This document shows positions 11,368 through 21,706 of a stretch of 64,000 nucleotides of DNA, piece by piece (within the stretch, counting starts at the first letter, position 1; every line of letters starts with the position of its first letter). This stretch comes from Talinum fruticosum. Lineage: Eukaryota; Streptophyta; Magnoliopsida; Caryophyllales; Talinaceae. Below the pieces are notes generated by a model, which was not told where the DNA came from, did not search any database, and was given only the letters and a program-made list of their open reading frames with translations. Location of the stretch: the NCBI GenBank assembly GCA_021018815.1, contig JAITYX010000127.1, forward strand, positions 620,001 through 684,000. The letters are read 5' to 3'. The position numbers and the translations under genes were made by a program.

Positions 11368-12398
11368 ATGGCTCGTAACAATAGAGAGTTCGATAAAGGA
11401 AGATCATCCACCGGACCGCCAAAGTTCAAAGGGTCAAACTTTGCACATTAGAAAAAGATGATGGAGTGTTTCTTGATGGACAACGATGAAGATGTTTGGA
11501 ACATCATCCAAGCAGGCAAGTACATTCGAATGAAGACGGAGAATGGAACTATTATGCCTAAAGCCAAATCCGAGCACACCACTAAAGAGACAGAGAAGTT
11601 CATAAAGAACTTCAAAGCTATGAACACACTGATGTGTGCCATTTGCACGTGAAGAATACAACGGGGTCTCAGCTCGTGACACATCCAAAGAGGTGTGGGA
11701 CACTTTTGTCAACACCTTTGAAGGAACAAGCCAAGTGAAGCAGGCGAAGCTAAGTCAATATCTTCATAAATACGAGCTGTTCAAGATAGAGCTAGAAAAA
11801 ACATCACTCGGATGTATGTTCAATTCACAGAGATTAATAATAATCTCAAATCTCTGGGTAGAAAGATCTCTCACGAAGAAATGTCCAGAAAGATTATGAG
11901 AAGTCTACCAAAGAAGAGATTGGGCCCCAAGGTGACAGCCATTGAAGAAGCTCGGAACCTCTCTCAACTAAGACCAGATGAGCTTATTGGGAAGTTACTT
12001 ACCCATGAGATTCATCTCGAAGAAGAGGATGTCGAGGTCGGCACCAAAAGGAACATTATGCTAAAGGCCTTAGAAAACAGACATGAAAGTCCGAGCTCCT
12101 TAGAATTAGAAGAGGATCCTATGGCACTCATAGCCCGTGGTTTCAAGAGAATGATGAAATACAAGAAGTGGGAAAAGAGGCCAAAGGATGAATTCTACAA
12201 GAAAGATAAGAAGGACAGAAAAGGTAAATATCCATCCCCTTCAAAGTTATCTTTAACTAAGAACTCTAGTTGCTTTAAAAGTGGAAGCAAGGAGTAGATA
12301 GTCAAAGATTGTCGCAAAAGAAAGAAGGACAGAAAGAAGAAGGCTATGATGGCTACTTGGAGTGATGACGACACATCCCCTTGGAGTGATGACGACAC
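11368..12398 (+). pseudogene. Copia A gag
   Basis: This encoded the capsid/nucleocapsid protein. The ATG at 11368 starts MARNNREFDKGRSS, matching the start of the other Copia gags in the window (MARNTGEFDEGRSS). The capsid part (KKMMECFLMDNDEDVW, then EVWDTFVNTFEGTSQVKQAK near 11690 and GRKISHEEMSRKIMRSLPKK near 11860) is broken by a stop at about 11448 and two frame changes. The zinc knuckle at 12271-12312 is degenerate: the second Cys is Ser, and a stop replaces the region of the His. It cannot make a working nucleocapsid. Confidence 0.85.
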
Positions 12399-13200
12399 AT
12401 CCGAAGAAGATGATTCCGACGACTCGAGTGTCTTATGGCACTTACGGACTCGAAGCTGAATCCGAGTCGGATAATGAGAACTTAGATGTTGAGGAGGTAA
12501 TTGAATACTTTCTTAAATTCTTCAAAGTTAATTTAGCCAAATATATTTATACTTTAGAAGAAAAGTCCAATTTTGACTCTTCACGGTTTAAAGAAAAACT
12601 TGAGTCTCTTACTCGCTGAGAGCAATGTTTTGAAAAATGAGTTAGAAAACCTAAGATAAAATCTGAAGGTACTTAAGACTAGTGCTCAAGAAAATGAGAT
12701 TGAGTCCGACACACTCGGAACATAGAATGAGCAATTGAAAAGGAAGCTCAATGAGTCTCAAGAGCTTGTTTTGAAACTCACGCAAGGTCGGAAAAGCCTT
12801 GATCTTTTACATGGCTCTCAGTGTGTCTCATTTAGGAAAAAAGGATTTGGTTACAATGTCTGAAGAGAAATCTAATTCTTGTTTAAATCTCTTCAAGACT
12901 CGATTCCGTAACTGTAAAGTTCAGGAAGGCTGATCATGGTCTCATCCATAAAAATGAAAAGAGGACTCGAGCCCAAACCAGTTTATAGGAAAAAGTCTTC
13001 TCCGCTTGTTTACAAAAGAAAAGATTTTGAAAAGAACGAGACACGGACTCAATTTTCTAGAAGGAAGACTCGGAATCAAACTAGACTTAAATTTATTCAA
13101 ATCTGGGTTCCCAAGAGTGCTCTTCCTCAAAGAAAGACCACAAGTAAAGAAAGTTATTGGGTTTATAAGAGGAAGTGAGAAGGGTTAGTTCATTTATGTT
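12399..13200 (+). pseudogene. Copia A gag-protease linker
   Basis: This is an acidic then basic, Ser/Glu/Lys-rich linker between the zinc knuckle and protease, corresponding to 31450-32340 of copy E. It contains coiled-coil-like runs (LESLT..., NELKR...) and ends with a basic RKTRNQTRLKFIQIWVPK stretch. Several stops interrupt it. No catalytic domain is visible. Confidence 0.6.
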
Positions 13201-13570
13201 TTGCAGGTAACTCGAAGAAGAAAGGTCATTAACACTTAGACAGTGGTTTCTCATGCCTCATGTCGGAGATTCAAGACTCTTTTCCGAGTTAGAAAATCGA
13301 AGGAGGAAAAGTCACATTTGCAGACAATAGAAAAGGCAAGATAGTAGGGATTGGCAAGATTAGTGAAGGAAACAACTCAGTTAGTCTAGTCTTTCTTGTC
13401 AAAGGGCTAAAATATAATCTCCTCAGCATTTCTCAACTATGTGACGATGGTCAAGAGGTAAGGTCACTCATACCAACCGCTACATTTCCGATGCAGTCAC
13501 CAAGGAGACTAATTTCTCAGGTCCGAGGTTAGGTAACACTTATACTATCCTACTCTCAGATTCAAGTTAG
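13201..13570 (+). pseudogene. Copia A protease
   Basis: This is an aspartic protease of the Copia pol polyprotein, which would release the mature proteins. The catalytic triad LDSG is preserved at 13236-13247, but the following CSRHM that most Copia proteases carry is altered (FSCLM). The FLVKGLKYNLLSISQLC-like segment near 13393-13440, which follows the protease in all copies here, is readable. Frame changes before and after make it non-functional. Confidence 0.75.
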
Positions 13571-13582
13571 AATTTATCTTGT

Positions 13583-14500
13583 TTGAAAGCATCTTTGAAT
13601 GATGATTCATGGACTTGGCATCGTATACTAGGTCATATTAGCATACATACCATCAAGAAGCTTGTATCTCATGGATTGGTTAGGGGATTACCTAATCGTG
13701 CATTTAAGAAAGATAAAATCTGTGAAGCATGCACAAAAGGAAAGCAAGCCGGATCATCTTTCAAACCACTCAAAACCGTGTCTACATCCAAAGTGCTTGA
13801 ATTGGTTCATATGGATTTGTGTGGTGAAATTCTTGTAAAAAGCCTTAGAGCTAAATCATATGTACTTGTCATTGTTGATGATTTCCAACGATTTACCTGG
13901 GTATGTTTTCTCAAGAACAAGAATGAAGCCTTCAAATATTTCACTAAGATCTGCAGAAAAATTCAAGTGGAGTCTTAGACTCAGATTAGGAGGATTCGAA
14001 CCGACCATGGAAGGGAGTTCGACTGCTCGGAATTTGTAGACTTCGTGATAAGAATGACATCTCCCACAACTTCTCTACACCAAGAACTCCTCAACAAAAT
14101 GGACTAGTAAAGAGAAAGAACAGAACTCTTAAAGAAATAGGAAGGAACATGATGATTGAAAATGATCTACTTTACTATTTCTAGGCCGAGGAAGTCAACA
14201 CAGACAAAGTACACACTCAACAGATGCGTCATCGGACCCATGTTGAAGAAGACTCCTTATGAGCTATATAAGGGAAAGAAACCCAACATCTCCTACTTCG
14301 GACCATTTGGGTGTAAATGCTATGTTCACAATAATGGTAAGGAGCACCTACCTAAGTTTAATGCTAGGTCAGTTGAAGGTATATTTCGGGTTACTCATCT
14401 CATAGCAAAGCTTATCGTGTTTTTAATAAGAGAACTAACAAAGTGGAAGAAAGTATCCACGTTGTCTTTGATCAGATTGATCTTGGTAAGATAAGTGAGT
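13583..14500 (+). pseudogene. Copia A integrase
   Basis: This begins with the pre-integrase/HHCC zinc module (WHRILGH...CEACTKGKQ, 13610-13745). The catalytic core has its first Asp in VHMDLCGE (near 13806) and a VIVDDFQRFTWVCFLKNKNE block near 13865. The RIRTDHGREFD block at about 13990 has the second catalytic Asp. The expected GVVERKNR glutamate reads Lys (LVKRKNRT near 14103), which would abolish strand transfer. The C-terminal KKTPYELYKGKKPN region (14245-14290) is well conserved. A stop at about 13976 and frame changes confirm it is dead. Confidence 0.87.
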
Positions 14501-14880
14501 CCACATACTCATATCTCAGGCTTAACAGAGATGAAGACCACCTTGCTGAAAGTGAGCTCGGAAAGAGTGAAAACAGAATTACTAAGGCAACTCGGAATGG
14601 AGCAACTCGGAATGCTATGACTCAAACTGAACAAGCTCAAGAGCCAGCTCAGAATATTGAAGAACAAGTCAATTCGGAGACTCAGCAAGATCAACAAACA
14701 AAAGATCGGACTGTTCAACCAACAAACTTGGTAAATCGGAGGACAGTAAATCTTTCAAATATGCATCCAAGTGACCCACCTGAAAACTTACTTTCCGACA
14801 TCAACAATGGGGTAAGAACTCAATCTTCTTTGCATAATCTATGTGCATTTTCTGCATTCATATCATTAACGGAACCCAAA
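14501..14880 (+). pseudogene. Copia A integrase-RT linker
   Basis: This is a hydrophilic, Gln/Asn/Thr-rich spacer that is open from 14443 to 14964. It contains short repeats of a TRNxxTRNAMTQTEQAQEPA type. Such spacers join integrase and RT in Copia polyproteins. No domain is visible. Confidence 0.6.
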
Positions 14881-15690
14881 AATGCACTAGAGGCCCTAAA
14901 TGAACCTGAATGGGTAGTGGCCATGCAAGAAGAGCTTAATCAATTTGAAAGAAACCAAGTCTAGACTCGACCAAATGACCTTCCGACCACCCAATCATAG
15001 GAACCAAATGGGTTTTCAAGAACAAACTAGATGAGGAAGGGTTGGTAGTAAGAAATAAGGCTATACTTGTTGCTTAGGGTTACAATCAAGAGGAAGGGAT
15101 TGATTGTAGGGAAACCTTTGCACCTGTTAGCATTTGCATCTAGCATGATTATCAAGCTTTATCAAATGGATGTCAAATTTGCTTTTCTGAATGGTTTCTC
15201 TCAAGAAGAATTTTATGTTGAGAAACCCCTGGATTTGAAAACTCGGAATTTCCAAATCATGTTTTGAAGTTACAAAAGGCTTTATATGATCTTAAGCAGG
15301 CCCCGGAGCTTGGTATGAAAGATTGAGCAGTTTCTTGGTTGAAAATGATTTCAAAAGAGGTCAGATTGACAAAACTCTTTTTACCAAGACTAAGGGGAAA
15401 GATTTTCTTGTCATTCAAATTCATGTTGATGACATTATTTTTGGAGCTACAAATGAAACTTTATGTCAAGAGTTTTCCGAGTTGATGAGACAGGAGTTCT
15501 AAATGAGTATGATGGGAGAACTCAATTTCTTCTTGGCCTACAAATAACCTACAAGGATGGCATCTATGTCCACCAATCTAAATATACTAAGGAGTTGTTA
15601 AAGAAGTACAAGCTACAAGATGTGAAACATGCAAGCAACACCTATGAGTAGCGGTTTGAAACTGGACTCAAACAAGAAAGGTAAAGCTAT
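14881..15690 (+). pseudogene. Copia A reverse transcriptase, partial
   Basis: Typical Copia RT begins with NALEALNEPEWVVAMQEELNQ (14881-14943) and continues through frameshifts to LYQMDVKFAFLNGF (near 15155) and a [19 protein letters not shown] block near 15275. The active site reads HVDD (15422-15433) instead of YVDD. The QFLLGLQITYKDGIYVHQ segment follows near 15520. The domain breaks off after the KHAS(T)PM region, and RNase H is absent, deleted together with the 3' end. Confidence 0.85.
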
Positions 15691-15708
15691 AGATTAGAAA
15701 CTCTATAG

Positions 15709-16463
15709 ACCTAACGGTTGTTTCCACCTCGGTTTTCAGTCACCACCAAGTGATTGAACAAGTTAGAAAGAATCCAAGAGCCGTTGACAACGTTCACATC
15801 CCAACGGATCTTTTCCGAGTGACTCGGAATAACCGTTACAATGGCTAGTGACGATTTCAGTCTAGAACTAAGACTCAGCGAGTCACTCTGCCTGGTTGGG
15901 TATAAATAGAAGCTACTTCACAAGAGTAGAAAATTGTTGAACACATTGTTGTTGAACACTTATGAAGTGCATACTCAATCAATCTTCTTCTTACAACTCC
16001 AAATATGTATTTAATATTCTCCGAGTTGTAAAGAAAGTCTTATAATCAATTACATACTTCTCTTACTTTCTTAGTAAGTCCCTTGACTGAGCTATAAGGG
16101 TTAACTCAGCTCAATTGTCCCTGATTGTAAAGGTTACCTCATTAAGGAAGTACTAGATTAGATAAGGGAACTTCGAGTCGAGGAAAACATTGCAAGGAAT
16201 TGTTGAAGGGAGCAATTCTGGTTGAGTCGATCCTTTATATTTTGTGGATTCAAAATGGTGGATTTGACTTGGTGCTTGAATTAGCCTGCCCGTGATTTTC
16301 TGCCCTAGGAGGGTTTCCACATATATATGTGTTACTGTCTTTCTAAGTCCAATCTAGACTCGGAATCGCTTTTGGTTCGTGTTGGTACAAAAATTGTTTA
16401 ATTTTCTTTATCATCCTATTCACCCCCTCTAGGGTGACTTAGACTCTCCAAGAGCAAAATTCA
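15709..16463 (+). repeat. Copia A 3' LTR, right half only
   Basis: This starts at the same CCTAACGGTTGTTTCCACCT block found at about 10551 in the 5' LTR and runs in parallel with it to the LTR end (AAGAGCAAAATTCA). It includes a TATA box, GGTATAAATAGAAG, near 15898. The left ~0.67 kb is deleted. Many substitutions separate it from the 5' LTR, so the insertion is old. Confidence 0.85.
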
Positions 16464-17150
16464 TAATTGAGTCCATTCATTTCATTAGCCAAAACAAATT
16501 CATCCTAAATAGGGTGTTCATTCATTTTATTTTTGCAATAGCCAAAAATCAAATTCATCTCAAATAGGTGAGTTCATTTTTGCACTAGCCAAAAGTAAAT
16601 TTCATCTGAAATAGGTTAGTCCTTTTTGCATTATCCAAAAATAAAATTCATCTCAAAATAAGTGAGTCCATTCATTTCGTTCTTTCATTAGCCAAATAAA
16701 TTCTTCCCAAATAGGGCGCTCATTCATTTTATTTTTGCATTAGCTAAAAATCAAATTCATCTCAAATAGGTGAGTTCATTTGTGCATTAGCCAAAAGTAA
16801 ATTTCATCACAAAATAGGTGAATCCGTTTTGCATCTTCATTTCATATAACCAAAATAAAATTCATCTCAAATTAGGTGAGTCCGTTTTGCATCTTCATAT
16901 TTCATTTAGCCAAAATAGAATTCCTCTCAAATTAGGTGAGTTCATTTTGCATCTTTATATTTCATTAAGGCAAAATAGAATTCATTTCAAATCAAGTGAG
17001 TCCGTTTTCCATTTTCATTTCTCATTTAGATAAAACAAATTCATCTTCCATTAGAAATAATCATCTAGGAATTTTAGTTATGCACTAGCCAAATCATAAA
17101 ATCATCCCGGATTAAGTCATAAGAATCGTTACATACATTCCATTCCATTT
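16464..17150 (+). repeat. Tat leader tandem repeats (copy a, right part)
   Basis: This continues the array interrupted by Copia A. There are about ten units of ~55-60 bp with alternating AAGTAAATTTCATC and AAATAAATTCATCCCAAATAGGG variants, plus a sub-array at about 16850-17010 in which unit borders fall every ~62 bp. It ends where LTR-type sequence begins. Confidence 0.8.
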
Positions 17151-17923
17151 CTTTTTTATCGCTTTCATTCATGTTTTGGTTGCTTTAATTTTCATATTGC
17201 ATGTTGTTTGCTTGTGTTTTGTGCATTATTTTGATTCACTACTCAAACTAGTAATGGTCGTCGTTTGATAGGCAGAATAGAAGAGCTTATCCCTACGTTT
17301 CGTACCCTTGCCCTCGCCCTCAAATCGATTCTCGGCTCCAAAACCAATGGAGTCATTTTTAATCTTTTTCAATCTTATGTTTTCCCTTACTAAGATTGGA
17401 AAAGTAAATTTTACTTTTGTTTTTGTTAGATTTTCTTTCCTAAAAACTAACTAGCGACTCCCTTTTGATTTATTTCTTCCAGCATCTTCTTTCTGTTTAT
17501 TTTTGATTGAACAATAAGAAAAAGGTTCTAGATCTGTCAAGTCGAGGCCGAGACCGAGGCTGATTGTCTCAGCCTTGGTCCCGGCCGGCTGCCGCCGCCA
17601 CTCGAACCGTTGTTTTCACACCAGTTTGGCCCTAGAGCTTCACGGCAGAAACAGTAAACCCTAATCTCATTTATCGTTCAGCTAGAAAATAATATCCCGG
17701 GATTTTTAAAAATAATTTCTAAAATAAAATGATTAATAAAAATCGCAAATCACCTTTTCTAAATTTATCTCAAACTTGATTTAATAAAATTCAGAAACCT
17801 TAATAAGAGGCTCATCCCCACATTTGAAAACCATCTACAAAACCATAAGTCATTCTTTAAAATTTCTAAAACCCGACATTCGTGGGGAAGCTCGATCAGC
17901 CCTCGCTGTCGTAGTTTCTATAG
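17150..17923 (+). mobile_element. Tat/Ogre-like LTR, 3' portion (copy b)
   Basis: This is collinear with 27790-28445 and with copy a. Landmarks are TTGCATGTTGTTTGCTTGTG, CTTATCCCTACGTTTCGTAC, GATTCTCGGCTCCAAAACC and AAACCCGACATTCGTGGGGA. It ends at the primer site at 17924. The promoter half of the LTR is missing on the left, where it joins the leader repeats directly. It serves as the 5' LTR of the gag-only element that ends at LTR copy ii. Confidence 0.78.
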
Positions 17924-17941
17924 TGGCGACTCCACCGGGGA
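17924..17941 (+). other. tRNA-Arg primer binding site
   Basis: TGGCGACTCCACCGGGGA matches the tRNA-Arg complement with one mismatch. It lies directly after LTR copy b. Confidence 0.78.
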
Positions 17942-19330
17942 TAAATCACTTATTAAGAGAGAAAACTTAAAAATATGAGTAGTGAGTTTTAGTAATGTAT
18001 TTGTATTAGGCATCTTGCATTTTAGCAACCTTCGAACATAGTTTATTTTTGTTGGTGGACCATTAGGTTTTTCCCCTTGAAAACGAGCTTCAGTAAGAGA
18101 CTCCTACGGCGTCCTAGGCGGGCCCAACTAGGATTGATTGCCAACGGAGGCTTACCTTTTCCCTCATAATACGCGCTCCGGGTTTACCAAGAGACACCGA
18201 GGATTCTAGAATTTTATTATTAGCATTCACCACACGAAAGACTAAATCCTCGAATTGTGAGTAACCGTTTATCCTACCTAGTCTTAAACCTCTTTTTACC
18301 ATAGATCTTTGACCATTAGGTGTTACCTTATCTTCATTTGCATGCTTGGATGAGTGTGATTGTTTTTAGATTTAATCTTTTACTTGTGAGCCTTTAGGGA
18401 TAGGTGAAGAGTGCTGAATAATCCTTGCATGGTGCAAAAATAAAAATAAAAATAAACGTTTGAGTCAGTCCAATTTATGCATTCTAGCCAAAAGTCCAAA
18501 ATTACCTTCTCTTCTTAGGTTGGTCCAATAATCGCATTTTTTATGTAGCCAATAATAAAGTTCATCTCAAAATAGGTGAGTCCATAGTTGCATTTTTACA
18601 TTTAGCCAAAATCAAGATCATCTTATTTATTGCATTGACCAACAATAAATTTCATCTCAAATAGGTGATATCATTTTTTTGCATCGGCCAAAAGTAAATT
18701 TCATCTCAAATAGGTGAGTATTTCATGTAGCCAAAAATAAATTTCATATCAAAATAGGTAAGCCCATTCATTTCATTAGCCAAAATAAATTCATCCCAAA
18801 CGAGTGTGTTTATTTTTGCCATAGCCAAAAATCAAATTCATCTCAAATAGGTGAGTTCATTTTTGCATTAGCCAAAGGTAAATTTCATCTCAAATAGGGA
18901 GTCCATTTTTTGCATTAGCCAAAAATAAAATTCATCTCAAAATAGGTGTCTATTCATTTCGTTCTTTCATTGGTCAAAATAAACTCATCCTAAATAGGTC
19001 TGTTCATTCGTTTTAATTTTACATTAGTGAAAAATCAAATTCATCTCAAACAGTTGAGTTCATTTTTGCATTAGCCAAAAGTAAATTTCATCACAAATTA
19101 GGCGACTCCATTTTGCATCTTCATTTCATAGAACCAAAATAAAATGCATCTCAAATTAGGTGAGTCCGTTTCTCATCTTCATATTTCATTTAGCCAAAAT
19201 AAAATTCATCTCAAATCAGGTGAGTCTGCTTTTCATTTTCATTTCTCATTTGTTTGAAACAAATTTGTCTTCCATTAGGTCTAAATATCTAGGCATTTTA
19301 GTTATGTACTAATCATCATTGCATACATTC
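17942..19330 (+). repeat. Tat leader with tandem repeats (copy b)
   Basis: The leader begins with unique sequence. The part at about 18190-18470 is nearly the same as 9300-9560. From about 18485 to 19260 it consists of ~55-60-bp units with the core AGCCAAAAGTAAATTTCATC then TCAAATAGGTGAGTCCATT. No reading frame is supported. Confidence 0.8.
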
Positions 19331-19477
19331 TATTCCATTTGTTTTGCATCCCTTTATTTTCCACGAGCTTATCCCGAGCACATACTCTTTTGGGATACGG
19401 GATAGGTAATCCAACTCAAATCCGGAATCCTGGCTCAAAGGGGTTAGGAAGGAAGAAGTCATGACACCGGTACGATC

Positions 19478-19585
19478 GACACTAATACGTCCCACACCAA
19501 GTACGTAACACACCTGTACGTCCCACATTAGTACGTACCATACCAATATGTCCCACATCTTTACTTGTAACACCAATATGTCCGC
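19478..19585. repeat. short GTAC/TGTCCCACA repeats
   Basis: Units of about 20-24 bp built on ATACGTCCCACACCAAGTAC-like sequence recur four to five times. On the plus strand they would code for a (Y)VPH(Q)YVPY-type repeat just upstream of gag, so they may be a repetitive N-terminal or linker part of gag. Confidence 0.5.
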
Positions 19586-19599
19586 CAAGGTCTAAATAC

Positions 19600-20154
19600 A
19601 AACTTCCTCAAAAAATAGCCAACCAGCTAGAGCAAACTCCCATTATGACCTTGTTCAAGGAATCTGCTGCAAAATTAGAAGCTAAGATTGATGTTTGGAA
19701 ATTCATTTATTTGGTCATTCAAAACATCTATTCCTCGATAGTCTTCTTTGTTGACCTTTCCTAAAAGAAAGAAGGAATCACTAGTCTATAAAAGAAACCC
19801 TCGAGTCTCATACTCAAAGAACTAGGGAAGGAAACAAAAGAAGGAGGATCCCACCTCGAACCTCGGTCCAAACCTCAATCTTATCCACGAATAGATCGGA
19901 TACGGAAGATGTTATGGGAGTCCCGAATGTTCAATAACCATTATCTAGCCCCAAGATTCACTTCAATCCCTAAAGGGAAGCTACCCCCAAAATTTACCAT
20001 GCCTAACATCAAGTTCCACTCGAACCGAGAACCCTTACTATTACGTGAGGAACTTTATAGGGGCAATGACTCTAAAGAATGTACCAAAGGACATGTACCA
20101 TGTCATCTTCCCATGGACGTTTGACACAGACTTCATGAAGTGGTACAATGTCTG
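19600..20154 (+). pseudogene. Tat-type gag, N-terminal part
   Basis: This encoded the capsid protein of a Tat-group Gypsy element. Visible are LPPKFTMPNIKF (near 19980-20015), then after a frame change YVRNFIGAMTLKNVPKDMYH and FPWTFDTDFMKWYN (20040-20148). The latter is the part of plant retrotransposon gag that precedes the WxDL block. It stops exactly where LTR copy i begins at about 20155, and the rest of the domain resumes at about 24202. The upstream part (19600-19890) is only weakly readable. Confidence 0.7.
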
Positions 20155-20188
20155 TTTTAGACACCTAAAAGTGTCATACCTTTTCTAC

Positions 20189-20267
20189 TTATTAACATCC
20201 GTACCTCTCATACTATGCGGCAATCATTTTTCTGCCCATGTCGTATTGAAAATTATTTTCATACCCC
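20189..20267 (+). repeat. left terminal inverted repeat
   Basis: It pairs with 21627-21706 in inverted orientation. Roughly 66 of about 79 positions agree by eye. Confidence 0.78.
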
Positions 20268-20640
20268 CGACCGGTGGTGTTAATAATTATTCTACCATTT
20301 TCCGATATTTGTGCTAATATATTGGTGGTTGGTGAACATAAAATGACAACTTTGCCCAAATAAAAATGATCCGATTTATTATTTATTTTATTTAACCCTA
20401 AAACACTCGTATCTCTTTCTTCACCACCATATCTAAGTTCCTCTCCCTCTCTCTCTCCTTCGCTCTCTCTCCTCCTCTCGGTATCCCTCTCGCCCTCCCT
20501 CCCTCCCTCCCTCCCTTTTTCTCTTGCTCGCTTGCTTACTCTCTCTCTCTCTCTCCCTCCCTTTCTCTCTTTGTCACTCGCTCTGTCTTTCTCTCACTGG
20601 GTGAGCATCGAACATCAAAGATTGAAGCTTTCTCATCTCC

Positions 20641-20727
20641 ATGGTTTCCTCTCGTTTTTGCCTCGTTGCCGTCCTCTCGATTTGCTTCTCGTTGCATTTA
20701 ATCCTTCTCCATTCTTTGCTACCTTAA
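20641..20727 (+). pseudogene. signal-peptide-like reading frame inside the DNA transposon
   Basis: A 28-codon frame starts MVSSRFCLVAVLSICF. It has a basic residue and then a long hydrophobic run, like an N-terminal signal or anchor, and follows a CT-rich leader (20440-20580) typical of plant 5' UTRs. GC and codon make-up differ from the AT-rich elements around it. It probably comes from the first exon of a captured host gene. I do not recognise the parent gene. Confidence 0.4.
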
Positions 20728-21073
20728 ATGAATTTTTTTCATGAGTTAATTTAGCAAAATCGATGGGATTTTTAAAAAAAATTTTCCAATTTGATTGAAG
20801 TTGATCTCGAATTATATTCTGTTAGAATTGGTAGGCAGGGGAGATTGAGTTTTCCACCTAGGAACTGTCTTCCTCTTCCTACTTGACCCGTCTTCGAGGA
20901 GCCGACGAATTCTCCCTAGAATTGAACAATTCACCTTGATCAAGACCCAAATTCCCTATTGGTCTTCTCTCATTTGCGAATTCCTAGAATTCTTGTTAAT
21001 TTCAACTTGAGATACAGTTGCCTTAAGCAAAGGACTACTGGAAACTCTCTACAATTTTCCACTTCCCCCAAAA

Positions 21074-21286
21074 TTGCCATTAGATCTATACCCTAATTCT
21101 GCATTATTTTTATTGTTATTATTATTATTCAACACAAGTCGGGTCGTTCTACCATTGAAGCTCCGACTCCCGGATGAAGAAAACCTAGCCGCTCACTCCC
21201 CAAAACTCGGGTCTCCCAACATTGCGCCGGACCGGGAAGTTATCTTGAACCATCATTTTGGGGGCGAGCTTAGTAGGGTGCTGTAG
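21074..21286 (+). pseudogene. gene-like frame inside the DNA transposon (plus strand)
   Basis: This is an open stretch with a hydrophobic start (LFLLLLLLFNTSRVVLP) followed by a polar segment ending HHFGGELSRVL. It may continue the captured gene after an intron-like gap at about 20750-21060. The family is not recognised. A chance frame in GC-richer DNA is possible. Confidence 0.3.
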
Positions 21287-21304
21287 GATGAATTTACCGC
21301 ACTC

Positions 21305-21538
21305 TTATTTCCACCGTCGGTTGTACGGTGGTACAGGCGGCAAAGGTCCGACGGAGTCGTAGATGTTGCCGAGTTTTCCAATGAGCTCTCCGATGATGAA
21401 GTTGTCGTCGGAAATGGCGGAGGTTGAGGCGTTGGGAGAAGAGACCTTGGAGTTGAGGGAAGACTCAAAGTGGTCCGCCGGACGGGACAGAAGCGATCGG
21501 GGATCGAAGTATTTCAGGAAAGCAATGGTGGGGTTCAT
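21305..21538 (-). pseudogene. gene-like frame inside the DNA transposon (minus strand)
   Basis: This is 77 codons beginning MNPTIAFLKYFDPRSLLSRP and containing FIIGELIGKLGNIYDSVGPL. Composition is coding-like (Ser-rich, no low complexity) and the ATG lies just inside the right inverted repeat, so it reads inwards. It looks like the N-terminal exon of a second captured host gene in the opposite orientation. The parent gene is not recognised. Confidence 0.4.
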
Positions 21539-21626
21539 TTAAGGAAGGACATTTTAGTCTTTTCACGTCTCCGGTCAACTTAAAATCCCAACTTTACCTA
21601 CAACTCTAATATGTCGAGTAAGGTCG

Positions 21627-21706
21627 TGGGGTTGAAAATAAATTTCAATAGGACATGGGTAGAAAAATGATTGCGAGTATAATACAAGGGGTACGGATGT
21701 TAATAA
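21627..21706 (-). repeat. right terminal inverted repeat
   Basis: Its reverse complement begins TTATTAACATCCGTACCCC and matches the left end at 20189. Confidence 0.78.

Larger units (their letters stand above)
9885..16463 (+). mobile_element. old Copia LTR retrotransposon (copy A), internally deleted
   Basis: The structure is 5' LTR, iMet-type primer site, gag, protease, integrase, RT, then the right-hand part of the 3' LTR. It is inserted into the Tat leader tandem array, which flanks it on both sides. RNase H, the polypurine tract and the left part of the 3' LTR are missing: sequence passes from the end of the RT at about 15690 directly into mid-LTR sequence at about 15709. Flanking 5-mers are TAGGT and TAATT, so the target duplication is eroded. 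Family resemblance is to the SIRE/Maximus-type Copia group (lineage inferred). Many stops show it is old. Confidence 0.9.
20189..21706. mobile_element. DNA transposon with ~79-bp TIRs carrying gene-like sequence
   Basis: The left end (20189-20267) and the reverse complement of the right end (21627-21706) align over about 79 bp with few differences. Both start TTATTAACATCCGTACC and share CAATCATTTTTCT and TATTGAAA blocks. The 1518-bp unit lies inside LTR copy i. There is no transposase. The interior is CT-rich leader-like DNA and gene-like reading frames, as in a Pack-MULE or similar capture element. I could not fix a clean target duplication; TTAA palindromes at the ends and imperfect 9-10-bp flanks are both possible, so the superfamily is open. 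Confidence 0.75.

Noticed and set aside
16818..17033. Repetitive small protein with ILHLHISFSQNRI-type repeats
   Set aside because: It is a translation of the ~60-bp leader tandem repeats, not a gene.
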